Positions 48,923-57,556 of a DNA stretch of 64,000 nt are shown here, piece after piece. This DNA is from Pseudomonas duriflava (lineage in GTDB: Bacteria; Pseudomonadota; Gammaproteobacteria; Pseudomonadales; Pseudomonadaceae): positions 454,278 through 518,277 of the forward strand of contig NZ_VLKY01000001.1 of assembly GCF_007830155.1 (NCBI RefSeq), read 5' to 3'. The first letter of the stretch is position 1; every line of letters begins with the position of its first letter. A program made the translations under genes and the position numbers. Below the pieces are notes generated by a model. It did not search any database. It saw nothing but the letters and a program-made list of their open reading frames with translations, and was not told where the DNA came from.

Positions 48923-49759
48923 TTATTGTAGTAGTTGTTTCGATTGCTCAAGTGCCAGGCTGAGATCCTCATCGGACTCAATATCGGTCTGTGGATCGAA
49001 ACCTAATTTGCTAAAGGAAACGATACGTGACCAGTCCAGGCGGGTGCAGGGGTGCTCCGTGCCGGCATGGCTCTGCAAGTAAGCGACTTGCACAATATCT
49101 GCATAGTCAACCTTTGGTGAGTTACGCTCGAAGTTCAGGTATTCCTCAGGAACGCAGGCGATTGAATCCTGAAAGTCCCAGGTTTCTAGAATGCGTCGAC
49201 CAATCATCGGGTGGATCTGCTCGATAACCCGATCAAGACTGATGGAATCGGCTAGCAGCGCGTCGTTCTCTTCAGCGAAAGTCAGAATAGGCAATATGCC
49301 GATCTGGTGAACCAAGCCGGCTAATGTAGCCTGATCGGGCTGTAGAGGCGTGAAGTGTCGACAAAGGACATGGCTGATACCGGCAATTTCTGTGCTTTGA
49401 CTCCAGACCTCACGCATCTTGCGATCTACGACATCGGTTGTGGCTTGAAACATCTGCTCCATAGCCAGGCCAATAGCTAAGTTACACGTGTAATTAATAC
49501 CCAGTCGGCACACAGCCGTATGCAAATCGGTAATCTCTGTTGCAATCCGCAACAAAGGGCTATTAACTACTTTGACTATCCGTGCCGTCAGGGCGGTATC
49601 TGTAGAGATGACTTTACTCATCTCGGCAATATTTACATTAGGATCTTCCGCTACCTCGCGAACGCGTAAGGCGATTTCCGGCAATGTTGGTAGAACCAAT
49701 CGGTCATTGTCGATGGCTTCTATCAATTCTTGCGCCACCTTATCTGCAAGCCGTGTCAT
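48923..49759 (-). CDS. HDOD domain protein
   Basis: The 278-residue protein consists mainly of one HDOD domain (LPTLPEIALRVREVAEDPNVNIAEMSKVISTD, then VNSPLLR, and the HQIG segment in LAGLVHQIGIL). HDOD proteins are non-catalytic relatives of HD phosphohydrolases that occur in signalling, often with c-di-GMP. No second output domain is seen, so its partners are unknown. It is 34 bases downstream of ygfZ on the same strand. Confidence 0.85.
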   Translation of the reverse strand: MTRLADKVAQELIEAIDNDRLVLPTLPEIALRVREVAEDPNVNIAEMSKVISTDTALTARIVKVVNSPLLRIATEITDLHTAVCRLGINYTCNLAIGLAMEQMFQATTDVVDRKMREVWSQSTEIAGISHVLCRHFTPLQPDQATLAGLVHQIGILPILTFAEENDALLADSISLDRVIEQIHPMIGRRILETWDFQDSIACVPEEYLNFERNSPKVDYADIVQVAYLQSHAGTEHPCTRLDWSRIVSFSKLGFDPQTDIESDEDLSLALEQSKQLLQ

Positions 49760-49793
49760 CGTCTTTTCCTTGAATCATATGCAAATCGGTACA

Positions 49794-50732
49794 TCAGCGC
49801 TGGATCTCGCGATCGGTGTCGATGGTATAAGGCAAATCCAGTAGCTCACAGAGCGGCCCTTCAAGTGCACCTAAGTGGATACGGCCGTCTTCCTGCGCAT
49901 CCAGTTGCAGTACGGCGAGCAATTCCGTCATGTCACCGGCATGCGCAGCCAGGACAACCTCACCCACACTAGTAGTATGTACTGGAGAGAACAACGCCGT
50001 ACCGGGCTCGGGCGCATCACTATGTACGCTCAGGCGGAACAGGCGGCGCTTGAGTTTTCCCAGGTACTGCATGCGCGCCACGATTTCCTGGCCGGTATAG
50101 CAACCTTTCTTGAAGCTGACCCCGTCAACTGCCTGAAGGTTGATCATTTGAGGAATGAACAATTCCCGTGTCGGCCCGAACACTTGGCCGACCCCAGCGC
50201 GTATCTGCTCTAGAAGCCAGCGCTCAAGTGGTGCCTCTTCCGTCACCTTAGTTAAGCGGTCACGAACTGAGGAGGCATGCTCCTGTGGAGCCCAAAGCTC
50301 AACGCGTTCACCGCTCAAACGAACAATTTTCAATTCTTCAAGATAGGCTACACGGTTGGTCTGCTCTGGCACGTCGAGGGCTGGCCACGCTTGGCGAACT
50401 GTTTCAGCACTTGCGCCAAAGCGTATCCAGGATGTGCTCTCGTCAGCTAAAACCGACTTTGAAAAGACAGCATATTTTTTCAAGTCGGCCAGCTGCGGCT
50501 CGACAAGTTCGCGAGCCAGTGCCATGAGTAGGCCATCTTCCTCCTGCACTAGGCGAAAGCTCGAGACCATGCGTCCCTTGGGCGTACAGCGAGCCCCCAG
50601 CGTACTGGTCTCACGGCTTAGGTAGTTGAGATTGCAGGTTACCTGTCCTTGTAAGAACTTACTGGCATCGGCGCCACGTATGGACAAAACGCCCTCGTGG
50701 CTCAACGTACAAAAGAAAAGGGAATCGACCAT
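49794..50732 (-). CDS. ygfZ: Folate-binding Fe-S cluster repair/tRNA-modifying protein YgfZ
   Basis: YgfZ (IBA57 family) uses tetrahydrofolate to support Fe-S enzymes such as MiaB. The 312-residue protein has the GcvT-like fold and the signature FKKGCYTGQEIVARMQYLG with its essential Cys. The start at 50732 gives the expected MVDSLFFCTLSHEGVL; upstream in-frame codons lack support. It is divergent from sdhE, which also serves cofactor insertion. Confidence 0.93.
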   Translation of the reverse strand: MVDSLFFCTLSHEGVLSIRGADASKFLQGQVTCNLNYLSRETSTLGARCTPKGRMVSSFRLVQEEDGLLMALARELVEPQLADLKKYAVFSKSVLADESTSWIRFGASAETVRQAWPALDVPEQTNRVAYLEELKIVRLSGERVELWAPQEHASSVRDRLTKVTEEAPLERWLLEQIRAGVGQVFGPTRELFIPQMINLQAVDGVSFKKGCYTGQEIVARMQYLGKLKRRLFRLSVHSDAPEPGTALFSPVHTTSVGEVVLAAHAGDMTELLAVLQLDAQEDGRIHLGALEGPLCELLDLPYTIDTDREIQR

Positions 50733-50877
50733 GTGGAATCGCAGATAATGAAAATGAACCCTCATCATAGAACGCAGAAAAAATCTTGTCAGTGCCGATA
50801 GTAGATGGCTTTCCCTGAAGGCACTGAACATTCCTCGAACTCTTGCCTATAATGCTGCTACTTTTCGAGGAGCCACC

Positions 50878-51132
50878 ATGACTGACGAAATCGAACTCAA
50901 GCGACTCTTCTGGCACAGCCGCCGCGGCATGCTTGAGCTGGACGTATTACTCGTACCCTTTGTTCAGGAGGTCTATCCCTCATTGGATGAAGCAGATCAG
51001 GCCCGATATCGGAAACTGCTCAGTTGTGAAGATCAAGATATGTTCGGCTGGTTCATGCAGCGTGGCGAGCCGGAAGATAGGGATCTCAAGCGCATAGTTC
51101 GGATGATTCTGGATCGTGTCCAGCCGGATTGA
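50878..51132 (+). CDS. sdhE: FAD assembly factor SdhE
   Basis: SdhE promotes covalent flavinylation of SdhA and FrdA. The 84-residue protein is all-helical and carries the signature RRGMLELD at about residues 15-22, plus the MFGWF segment. GAGGAG precedes the ATG. It lies back to back with ygfZ and overlaps the following YgfX-like gene by 17 bases. Confidence 0.94.
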   Translation: MTDEIELKRLFWHSRRGMLELDVLLVPFVQEVYPSLDEADQARYRKLLSCEDQDMFGWFMQRGEPEDRDLKRIVRMILDRVQPD

Positions 51133-51568
51133 GCCTTTCGAGTGCTCATGGCGGCACTCGCCTCGATTGTTTATTGCCTACACAGTAATGTTTGCTCTGG
51201 CCCTAGTCGGCTTGTGGCTAGCGGCTATTCCTGTTTGGCTGTCCATCGTAGGAACACTGTTTTGCATGGTGCATGCGGGTTGGTATGTTCCTAACGGTAT
51301 TCTGTTTCGCAATGAACAGTCGCCTCGGAGAGTTAGGCATGATGCTGAAGGGTGGCATTTATGGTCGCCGCAGCAAGGCTGGCAGCCGGTTCGCCTACAC
51401 AGGGACAGTATGGCGCTGCCGCTATTGATTATCTTGCGATATCGCTACCCAGGGCAGCATTGGACACGTTCTGTCTGTATTCCTGCGGATGCTTTGGCGC
51501 CGGAGCATCACCGGCGCCTTCGCCTGCGTCTCAGGTTCGCTCGTCAGCGCTGGGCGGTACCAGAATAG
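51116..51568 (+). CDS. YgfX-like membrane protein
   Basis: The 150-residue protein ([25 protein letters not shown]...) has two close transmembrane helices near the N-terminus (about 18-36 and 40-58) followed by a basic cytoplasmic region. Position after sdhE and topology match the YgfX/CptA family, the membrane partner of SdhE (CptB) described in E. coli as affecting cytoskeletal proteins. The GTG start at 51116 lies within sdhE. The end overlaps the tail of nadB on the other strand by 38 bases. Confidence 0.78.
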   Translation: MSSRIEPFECSWRHSPRLFIAYTVMFALALVGLWLAAIPVWLSIVGTLFCMVHAGWYVPNGILFRNEQSPRRVRHDAEGWHLWSPQQGWQPVRLHRDSMALPLLIILRYRYPGQHWTRSVCIPADALAPEHHRRLRLRLRFARQRWAVPE

Positions 51569-53147
51569 TATCCTGAGCGTGATTCAATATTTTAGGGTAA
51601 TCCAAGGTAAAGTGCAGACCTCGGCTCTCCTTGCGCGCCATAGCAGACCGAATGATCAGTTCAGCCACCTGCGCTAGATTTCTCAGCTCAATCAGGTCGC
51701 GGCTCACCTTGTAGTTGCTGTAGAACTCATCGATCTCTTTAGACAGAAGCTCTATTCGATTGAAGGCACGTAGCAATCGCTTGTCTGTTCGTACGATACC
51801 TACATAGTCCCACATGAAGCGGCGCAACTCGTCCCAGTTATGGGCAATGATAACGTCTTCGTCTGAGTCGGTGACTTGGCTGGCATCCCAGCTAGGAAGC
51901 GCGGATGGCTTCTCCAGATATTCGGCAGATGTAGCGATATCTGCGGCAGCCGAGCGGGCATAGACGAAGCACTCTAGTAGAGAGTTGCTTGCCATGCGGT
52001 TGGCACCGTGAAGCCCGGTAAAGCTCGTCTCACCAATAGCGTATAAACCTGTCAGGTCTGTACGCCCAGCACTGTCTACCCATACGCCTCCGCACGTGTA
52101 ATGTGCTGCTGGTACAACCGGTATGGGCTCTTGGCAGATGTTTATACCAAGGCTGAGGCAGCGTTCATAAACGGTGGGGAAATGGGTTTTGATGAAGTCG
52201 GCAGGCTTGTGACTGATATCTAAATACACATGAGGAATGCCAAGACGTTTCATTTCATGATCGATGGCCCGGGCTACAATGTCGCGGGGAGCCAGTTCGG
52301 CTCGCTCGTCGAAACGCGGCATAAAGCGTTCGCCGCTAGGTAACTTTAAGAGTGCACCCTCGCCTCGAAGGGCCTCTGTAATTAGAAAGTTCCGGGCATG
52401 GGGGTGATAAAGGCAGGTGGGATGAAATTGATTGAATTCCATGTTTGCTACGCGGCAGCCTGCACGCCATGCCATGGCAATACCGTCACCACAGGCGCTT
52501 TCTTGGTTGCTGCTATATAGGTAAACCTTACTAGCGCCTCCTGTGGCTAGCACAGTAAAGCGTGCTCCATGAGTGTCTACTTCACCGGTATTCCGGTTCA
52601 AAACGTACGCACCTAAGCAGCGGTCACCTGGGGCTCCTAGTTTTTGTGTCGTTATTAGGTCGATTGCTACCTGCTGTGGAAGTAATTGTATATTGGGGCG
52701 CAGCTTGGCTTGTGTAAGTAGCGAGGTGAAAATGGCTGCCCCTGTCGCATCTGCAGCGTGAATGATACGTCGATGGCTATGTCCACCCTCCCGGGTTAGG
52801 TGTAGTGTTGAACCTGCGTTACCAGTGGCCGCGTTGCGTGTGAACGGTACGCCAAGATCAATCAGCCACTCTATGGCTTCGCGGCTATGCTCGATAGTGA
52901 AGCGAACCGCCTGTTCGTTGCATAATCCAGCTCCGGCAACCAGCGTATCCTTGACATGCGCATCCACCGTATCGTGCTCATCGAGCACAGCGGCGACACC
53001 GCCCTGGGCCCAATACGTCGAGCCGTTGGAAAGATCGCCTTTACTCAATACCGCAATACGCAAATGTGTTGGCAGTGTTAGCGCGAGTGTAAGGCCGGCA
53101 GCCCCGCTGCCAATGATAAGAACGTCATGCTCAACGTGTTGGCCCAT
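51531..53147 (-). CDS. nadB: L-aspartate oxidase
   Basis: NadB oxidises aspartate to iminoaspartate, the first step of de novo NAD synthesis. The 538-residue flavoprotein has the FAD loop [32 protein letters not shown], the substrate region HTCG-like [27 protein letters not shown] and [16 protein letters not shown]. The ATG at 53147 (MGQHVEHDV) aligns with the usual start; an ATG four codons upstream is the alternative. It is divergent from algU, an arrangement shared with P. aeruginosa. Confidence 0.96.
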   Translation of the reverse strand: MGQHVEHDVLIIGSGAAGLTLALTLPTHLRIAVLSKGDLSNGSTYWAQGGVAAVLDEHDTVDAHVKDTLVAGAGLCNEQAVRFTIEHSREAIEWLIDLGVPFTRNAATGNAGSTLHLTREGGHSHRRIIHAADATGAAIFTSLLTQAKLRPNIQLLPQQVAIDLITTQKLGAPGDRCLGAYVLNRNTGEVDTHGARFTVLATGGASKVYLYSSNQESACGDGIAMAWRAGCRVANMEFNQFHPTCLYHPHARNFLITEALRGEGALLKLPSGERFMPRFDERAELAPRDIVARAIDHEMKRLGIPHVYLDISHKPADFIKTHFPTVYERCLSLGINICQEPIPVVPAAHYTCGGVWVDSAGRTDLTGLYAIGETSFTGLHGANRMASNSLLECFVYARSAAADIATSAEYLEKPSALPSWDASQVTDSDEDVIIAHNWDELRRFMWDYVGIVRTDKRLLRAFNRIELLSKEIDEFYSNYKVSRDLIELRNLAQVAELIIRSAMARKESRGLHFTLDYPKILNHAQDTILVPPSADERT

Positions 53148-53216
53148 GGGATGTCTCATTTTTCTTGGTTTGCTTGTACGATTGCACCGTAATGGCGTCT
53201 CATTCTACGGAGGAAG

Positions 53217-53244
53217 GAACTTTATAGGGGCCATGGCCGTCAAT
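53217..53244 (+). promoter_or_regulatory. Distal AlgU-type promoter of algU
   Basis: A perfect GAACTT -35 element is followed after 17 bases by TCAAT, about 240 bases before algU. The -10 departs from TCTGA but keeps TC. AlgU autoregulation from more than one promoter is known in P. aeruginosa. Confidence 0.5.
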
Positions 53245-53398
53245 GTAAGGATAATTTTCCACACGGACAGCAAAAGAGTGGCCGACAGTATGAATAGTGG
53301 AATGACTGCGACTAAGTCTCAGCGGGAGCCGATCAACGATGATCGACTCACTGAGCAGCGGATGGAAAACAATGTCCGCTCAATATCTGCCGTGGGGA

Positions 53399-53425
53399 GA
53401 ACTTTTACGCAGCGTCCGGGTCTAT
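53399..53425 (+). promoter_or_regulatory. Proximal AlgU-type promoter of algU
   Basis: GAGAACTTTT, 16 bases and TCTATC, about 60 bases before algU, match in layout and sequence the AlgU-dependent P1 promoter of P. aeruginosa algU as I recall it. This is the best supported sigma-E-type site in the window. Confidence 0.75.
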
Positions 53426-53484
53426 CCAATCAACAGGATGAGAAGGGCGAAGCGGGTCTCCTTCAGAACCAACGAGGAGCTCCC

Positions 53485-54066
53485 ATGCAAACCCAGGAAC
53501 AAGACCAGCAGCTTGTCGAGCGCGTGCAGCGAGGCGATAAGCGGGCCTTCGATCTCCTGGTGCTGAAGTATCAGCACAAGATTTTAGGGTTGATCGTGCG
53601 TTTTGTGCATGATGCCCAAGAAGCTCAGGATGTAGCGCAGGAAGCCTTTATAAAAGCTTATCGTGCGTTAGGGAATTTTCGTGGTGATAGTGCTTTTTAT
53701 ACGTGGCTCTATCGGATCGCAATAAACACCGCAAAGAACCATCTTGTTGCACGTGGCCGCCGTCCTCCAGATAGCGACGTTAGTGCTGAAGATGCAGAGT
53801 TTTATGAGGGCGACCATGCTCTTAAAGATATCGAGTCCCCTGAGCGGTCTTTGCTGCGCGATGAAATTGAAAGTACTGTGCATCGAACCATTCAGCAATT
53901 GCCAGAAGATTTGCGTACAGCTCTAACTTTACGTGAATTTGAAGGTCTTAGTTATGAGGACATTGCAAACGTTATGCAGTGTCCAGTGGGTACAGTTCGT
54001 TCACGGATTTTCCGTGCGCGAGAAGCCATCGATAAAGCCTTGCAACCTTTGTTGCGAGAAGCATGA
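53485..54066 (+). CDS. algU: Extracytoplasmic-stress sigma factor AlgU (RpoE family)
   Basis: AlgU (AlgT/sigma-22) directs envelope-stress and alginate genes. The 193-residue protein, the same length as in P. aeruginosa, has region 2 (FDLLVLKYQHKILGLIVRF, GDSAFYTWLYRIA) and region 4 (LPEDLRTALTLREFEGLSYEDIA, GTVRSRIFRAREA) with almost no changes from that protein. The ATG at 53485 follows CGAGGAG. The longer in-frame extension upstream crosses both promoters and is not coding. mucA follows after 31 bases. Confidence 0.98.
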   Translation: MQTQEQDQQLVERVQRGDKRAFDLLVLKYQHKILGLIVRFVHDAQEAQDVAQEAFIKAYRALGNFRGDSAFYTWLYRIAINTAKNHLVARGRRPPDSDVSAEDAEFYEGDHALKDIESPERSLLRDEIESTVHRTIQQLPEDLRTALTLREFEGLSYEDIANVMQCPVGTVRSRIFRAREAIDKALQPLLREA

Positions 54067-54097
54067 GACAGCGGCGACAGCTATGAGAGAGGTTGAT

Positions 54098-54694
54098 ATG
54101 AATCGTGAAGCTCTGCTGGAATCACTGTCCGCTGTTATGGATAACGAAGCGGACGAATTGGAAGTCAGACGTGTATTGGCTGCAACGGATCAAGACGCTG
54201 AATTGCGTGCTACCTGGTCGCGTTATGTCATGGCACGTGCTGTTATTCGTAACGAACCAGTAATGCCTAAGCTTGACATTGCTGCTGCAGTGTCCGCGGC
54301 GTTGGAAAATGAAGAAACACCTGTAGTTGCTCAAGCGGCAAAGCCAAAAGTTAGTCGCTGGAACGGGCTAAGTCGCGTAGCAGTTGCCGCTTCAGTAACT
54401 GTTGCCGTGTTGGCAGGGGTTCGTTTGTATAACCAGGATAGCAATGGAGCAGGCCAGTTGGCTCAGCAAACGCCAGCACCTATTACTGTTCCTCAGGTTC
54501 AGAGCCCAGCTGTTTTGGCTAACTATAGTGAAGAAGGCTCTAAGAGTGTAGATGTTTCAACTACAGCTTCTACAGTTGATAGTAACGCTCAGATGCCTGA
54601 TTACATTCGTCAACATGCACAACAAGCTACGTTTAATAGTGTTGATGGAACAGCGCTTCCGTATGCGCGTGGTGCTAGCGTAGAAGATCGTTAA
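54098..54694 (+). CDS. mucA: Anti-sigma factor MucA
   Basis: MucA is the inner-membrane anti-sigma factor that holds AlgU and is cut by AlgW and MucP on envelope stress. The 198-residue protein has the AlgU-binding N-terminus (REALLESLSAVMDNEADELEVRRVL), one transmembrane helix at about 91-110 (ending LAGVRLYNQ) and a periplasmic tail with YIRQHAQQ and ALPYARGASVEDR. No truncation of the mucoid type is present. The true start at 54098 has GAGAGG upstream. Confidence 0.96.
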   Translation: MNREALLESLSAVMDNEADELEVRRVLAATDQDAELRATWSRYVMARAVIRNEPVMPKLDIAAAVSAALENEETPVVAQAAKPKVSRWNGLSRVAVAASVTVAVLAGVRLYNQDSNGAGQLAQQTPAPITVPQVQSPAVLANYSEEGSKSVDVSTTASTVDSNAQMPDYIRQHAQQATFNSVDGTALPYARGASVEDR

Positions 54695-54712
54695 TACTTA
54701 GTAAGGAAGCGC

Positions 54713-55654
54713 ATGCGTTTTGCTCCAGTAGTCTGTGGAATGGGCGGCTTGTTTCTGATAATACAATCGGTTCAAGCCGCTAATGGAGATAATTGGTTAG
54801 AAAGAGTTCTTTCTGCCAGTAAGCGCATTAGCTCCCAGGGTATCTTCGTCTATGTAAGTAATGGTCAACTTACTTCTCATAAGGTGGTAAGAAAGGTCGA
54901 AAAGGATGGAGATAGCCGGGAGCGAATCTATCAGCTAGATGGTTCTCCTTATGAAGTAATATGGGAGAATGACCAGCTTCTTTGTAATTCCCGTCTTGAA
55001 GGCAATGAAGTTGGTTTTTCGAAAAAGTTGTCTCGCTCATTAACGGCTAGGCAAATTGAGCAGGGTTATGTCGTAAAGCATGTTGGTGAGTCACGTGTGG
55101 CCGACCTTCCTACTGACATCATCGCTCTAGTACCGAAAGACCAATATCGTTATGCCTATGAATTTCACGTGGGCAAGCAGAGCGGTCAAATACTCCAGTC
55201 CACTACGTTCGATCAAAAAGGCGATCCAGTAGAGCGTCTTCAGTACGTATCGTTTTCAACTGCCATTCCTGATAATGCCGCCCTCAAGCCTCAGCAGAAA
55301 TGCATGCCGGTAAATGAGTCGAATCCGGTTGCATCCGATGTTCCTCCCTCAACATGGATGGTCTCATGGTTGCCTGCTGGCTATGAACTTGTTCGGTCAC
55401 AAAAGAGTTGGGCGCCTCGCACAGGTGGGCACTCTGTACAATACTTGCTCTATAGTGACGGTTTAAGTTCTTTTTCCGTTTTTGTAGATCCGGACAGTAA
55501 AGGCGTAGTAACAGACACTCGAAACCAGTTCGGCCCGACTAGTGTCGTATCCAAGCGGATTAATCCTTCCAATAAAGACACATTAATTACTGTGGTAGGC
55601 GAAATCCCCTTAGGGGCTGCAGAGAGAATTGCTTTGGCTGTACGTCCTGATTAA
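54713..55654 (+). CDS. mucB: Periplasmic sigma regulator MucB (RseB family)
   Basis: MucB binds the periplasmic part of MucA and shields it from AlgW, and releases it when lipid or LPS signals appear. The 313-residue protein has a signal peptide (about 1-22, cleavage near VQA), a LolA-like N-terminal domain (ISSQGIFVYVSNGQLTSHKV) and a smaller C-terminal domain (WLPAGYELVRSQ). It lies 18 bases after mucA. AT-rich third positions are more frequent here than in ppc or lysS. Confidence 0.95.
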   Translation: MRFAPVVCGMGGLFLIIQSVQAANGDNWLERVLSASKRISSQGIFVYVSNGQLTSHKVVRKVEKDGDSRERIYQLDGSPYEVIWENDQLLCNSRLEGNEVGFSKKLSRSLTARQIEQGYVVKHVGESRVADLPTDIIALVPKDQYRYAYEFHVGKQSGQILQSTTFDQKGDPVERLQYVSFSTAIPDNAALKPQQKCMPVNESNPVASDVPPSTWMVSWLPAGYELVRSQKSWAPRTGGHSVQYLLYSDGLSSFSVFVDPDSKGVVTDTRNQFGPTSVVSKRINPSNKDTLITVVGEIPLGAAERIALAVRPD

Positions 55655-56001
55655 AGGAAAGGCCTATATTTTCTCGAGGTGATTTAACTTCCGTGCTGGT
55701 GTTGTAAGCGTTGGCGTCTTAATCATGCTGTTGGCTTAGAGCAGAGCAGAGCAGAGCAGAGCAGAGCAGAGCGGGGCTGTGCTGTAGCAGGATGGAAGGA
55801 TGATAAGGGGCATCAGCAGAATCATTGCTTCGCCTTAGGATGCCCGTATCAGGAACTGTTCAGCCGATCTATGGTATTTAATCTGCTTGCTCTTACCCGC
55901 TCAATGATATGGGAAGAGTAACAACGACTCTTGTCGGCGGTTACTGCCGTTAATTTATTGCGACTGTTCATCCCCTGCAAAAAACGGGAGCTGTACTTTA
56001 C
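55655..56001 (+). other. mucB-mucD intergenic region lacking mucC
   Basis: In P. aeruginosa mucC occupies this place; here 347 bases hold no reading frame of that kind and no recognisable remnant. The only structure is a tandem AGAGC repeat. GGAG lies before the mucD start. A mucD promoter probably lies here but was not identified. Confidence 0.6.
55738..55772 (+). repeat. Pentanucleotide tandem repeat (AGAGC)7
   Basis: Seven perfect, contiguous copies of AGAGC occupy 35 bases between mucB and mucD. Such arrays can change length by slipped-strand mispairing. It is the only simple-sequence array of this size noticed in the window. Confidence 0.95.
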
Positions 56002-57417
56002 ATGCGAATATTCAAACCTTATCTGGCAGCCATGCTGGCAGTATGGACATTGGGCGTGTCTTTAATGGCCCATGCAGATCTTCCTGATTTCACACCTTTG
56101 GTAGAATCTGCCAGTCCGGCTGTTGTTAATATCAGTACTCGGCAAAATCTACCTGCCAGTCGAGGTGGGGCTATGTCCATGCCGGATTTAGAGGGTTTGC
56201 CCCCTGGCATTCGTGAATTTTTTGAGCGCAGTATTCCTCAGATGCCCCAGGGGCCTGGTAGTCGTCAGCGGGAAGCGCAGTCGCTGGGCTCTGGTTTCAT
56301 TATTTCGGCGGATGGCTATGTGCTTACCAATAACCATGTGGTTGCTGATGCTGATGAGATCATGGTGCGTCTTTCGGACAGAAGTGACCATACGGCCAAG
56401 CTGATAGGTGCTGACCCACGTACAGATGTGGCTTTGCTGAAGATCGATGCCAAGAATTTGCCTACTGTTAAGTTGGGTAGTTCTGAAAGACTAAAAGTTG
56501 GGGAGTGGGTGTTAGCTATCGGCTCGCCTTTTGGGTTTGATCATTCGGCTACTGCAGGTATCGTCAGTGCTAAAGGTAGAAGCCTACCCAATGAAAACTA
56601 CGTTCCCTTTATTCAGACAGACGTAGCTATCAATCCAGGTAATTCAGGCGGGCCGCTTTTTAACTTGAATGGTGAAGTTGTTGGGATTAATTCCCAGATC
56701 TTTACACGCTCAGGTGGCTTCATGGGCTTGTCGTTTGCTATTCCAATTGACGTCGCTATGAATGTCGCCAATCAGTTACGTACTGACGGAAAGGTTACAC
56801 GGGGCTGGCTGGGCGTAGTTATTCAGGAGGTTGATAAGGATCTTGCAGAGTCCTTTGGTCTTGAGCGGCCTGCAGGAGCATTGATTGCTCAAGTGCTGGA
56901 GAATGGGCCGGCGGCTAAGGGAGGGCTTAAAGTAGGCGATGTTATTCTTTCGGTAAATAACCAGCCTATTATTGAGTCAGCGGATTTGCCGCATCTTATT
57001 GGTAATTTGAAGCCGGACAGTACGGTTGAAATGAATATCGTTCGTGAGGGGGCACGAAAGACTATTTCCGTTAAGGTAGGTAATATGCCTGACGATGATT
57101 CTATTGCAGCATCTTCAGGCTCAAATGCTGAGCGTAGTAGTAATCGTTTGGGTATTTCTGTGGCAGACCTAACAGCTGAACAGAAAAAGAGTCTCGATAT
57201 TCAAAGTGGTGTTGTAATCAGGCAGGTGTCTGATGGGCCGGCAGCGCTCATTGGTCTTCGTCCTGGAGATATTATTACTCATTTGAATAATCAGGCTGTC
57301 GGTTCTGCGCGTCAGTTCCAAGAGGCTGTAAAAGATTTGCCCCGCAATCGGTCGATCTCTATGCGTGTAATGCGAGATGGACGTGCAAGCTTTATAACCT
57401 TCAAGCTTCCTGAATAG
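56002..57417 (+). CDS. mucD: Periplasmic serine protease MucD (DegP/HtrA family)
   Basis: MucD degrades misfolded periplasmic proteins and dampens the AlgU pathway. The 471-residue protein has a signal peptide (about 1-25), a trypsin-like domain with His112 (TNNHVVADAD), Asp142 (RTDVALLKI) and Ser215 (GNSGGPLFN), and two PDZ domains (around 258-350 and 380-470). It is the usual fourth or fifth gene of the algU cluster, here after a 347-base gap. Confidence 0.96.
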   Translation: MRIFKPYLAAMLAVWTLGVSLMAHADLPDFTPLVESASPAVVNISTRQNLPASRGGAMSMPDLEGLPPGIREFFERSIPQMPQGPGSRQREAQSLGSGFIISADGYVLTNNHVVADADEIMVRLSDRSDHTAKLIGADPRTDVALLKIDAKNLPTVKLGSSERLKVGEWVLAIGSPFGFDHSATAGIVSAKGRSLPNENYVPFIQTDVAINPGNSGGPLFNLNGEVVGINSQIFTRSGGFMGLSFAIPIDVAMNVANQLRTDGKVTRGWLGVVIQEVDKDLAESFGLERPAGALIAQVLENGPAAKGGLKVGDVILSVNNQPIIESADLPHLIGNLKPDSTVEMNIVREGARKTISVKVGNMPDDDSIAASSGSNAERSSNRLGISVADLTAEQKKSLDIQSGVVIRQVSDGPAALIGLRPGDIITHLNNQAVGSARQFQEAVKDLPRNRSISMRVMRDGRASFITFKLPE

Positions 57418-57422
57418 TATTC

Positions 57423-57455
57423 ATGGAGCGGAGCTTTTTGCTCCGCTCCATCGTT
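57423..57455 (+). terminator. Intrinsic terminator after mucD
   Basis: A 12-base perfect stem (ATGGAGCGGAGC against GCTCCGCTCCAT) with a T5 loop is followed by CGTTT, 5 bases after the mucD stop. It closes the algU-mucABD unit. Confidence 0.93.
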
Positions 57456-57556
57456 TAAGCCAAGTCCATGCGTGACGGGCTTGAATGCTATCGGGTAAAC
57501 TCCCAGGCTATTTTTTCCGGCGGGCATTCCGCTGCTGGCCTTTCGAGTGTTGATCC

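Larger units (their letters stand above)
53148..53484. other. nadB-algU divergent promoter region
   Basis: This 337-base region holds two AlgU-type promoters facing algU. No credible gene lies in it, although a frame open on the plus strand runs through into algU. The nadB promoter was not identified. Confidence 0.6.

Noticed and set aside
52762..53484. In-frame extension of algU back into nadB
   Set aside because: It crosses both AlgU-type promoters and the divergent gene; the ATG at 53485 has a strong ribosome binding site and gives exactly the P. aeruginosa length.
55738..55772. AGAGC array as a CRISPR-like structure
   Set aside because: The units are contiguous 5-mers with no spacers and no cas genes nearby.
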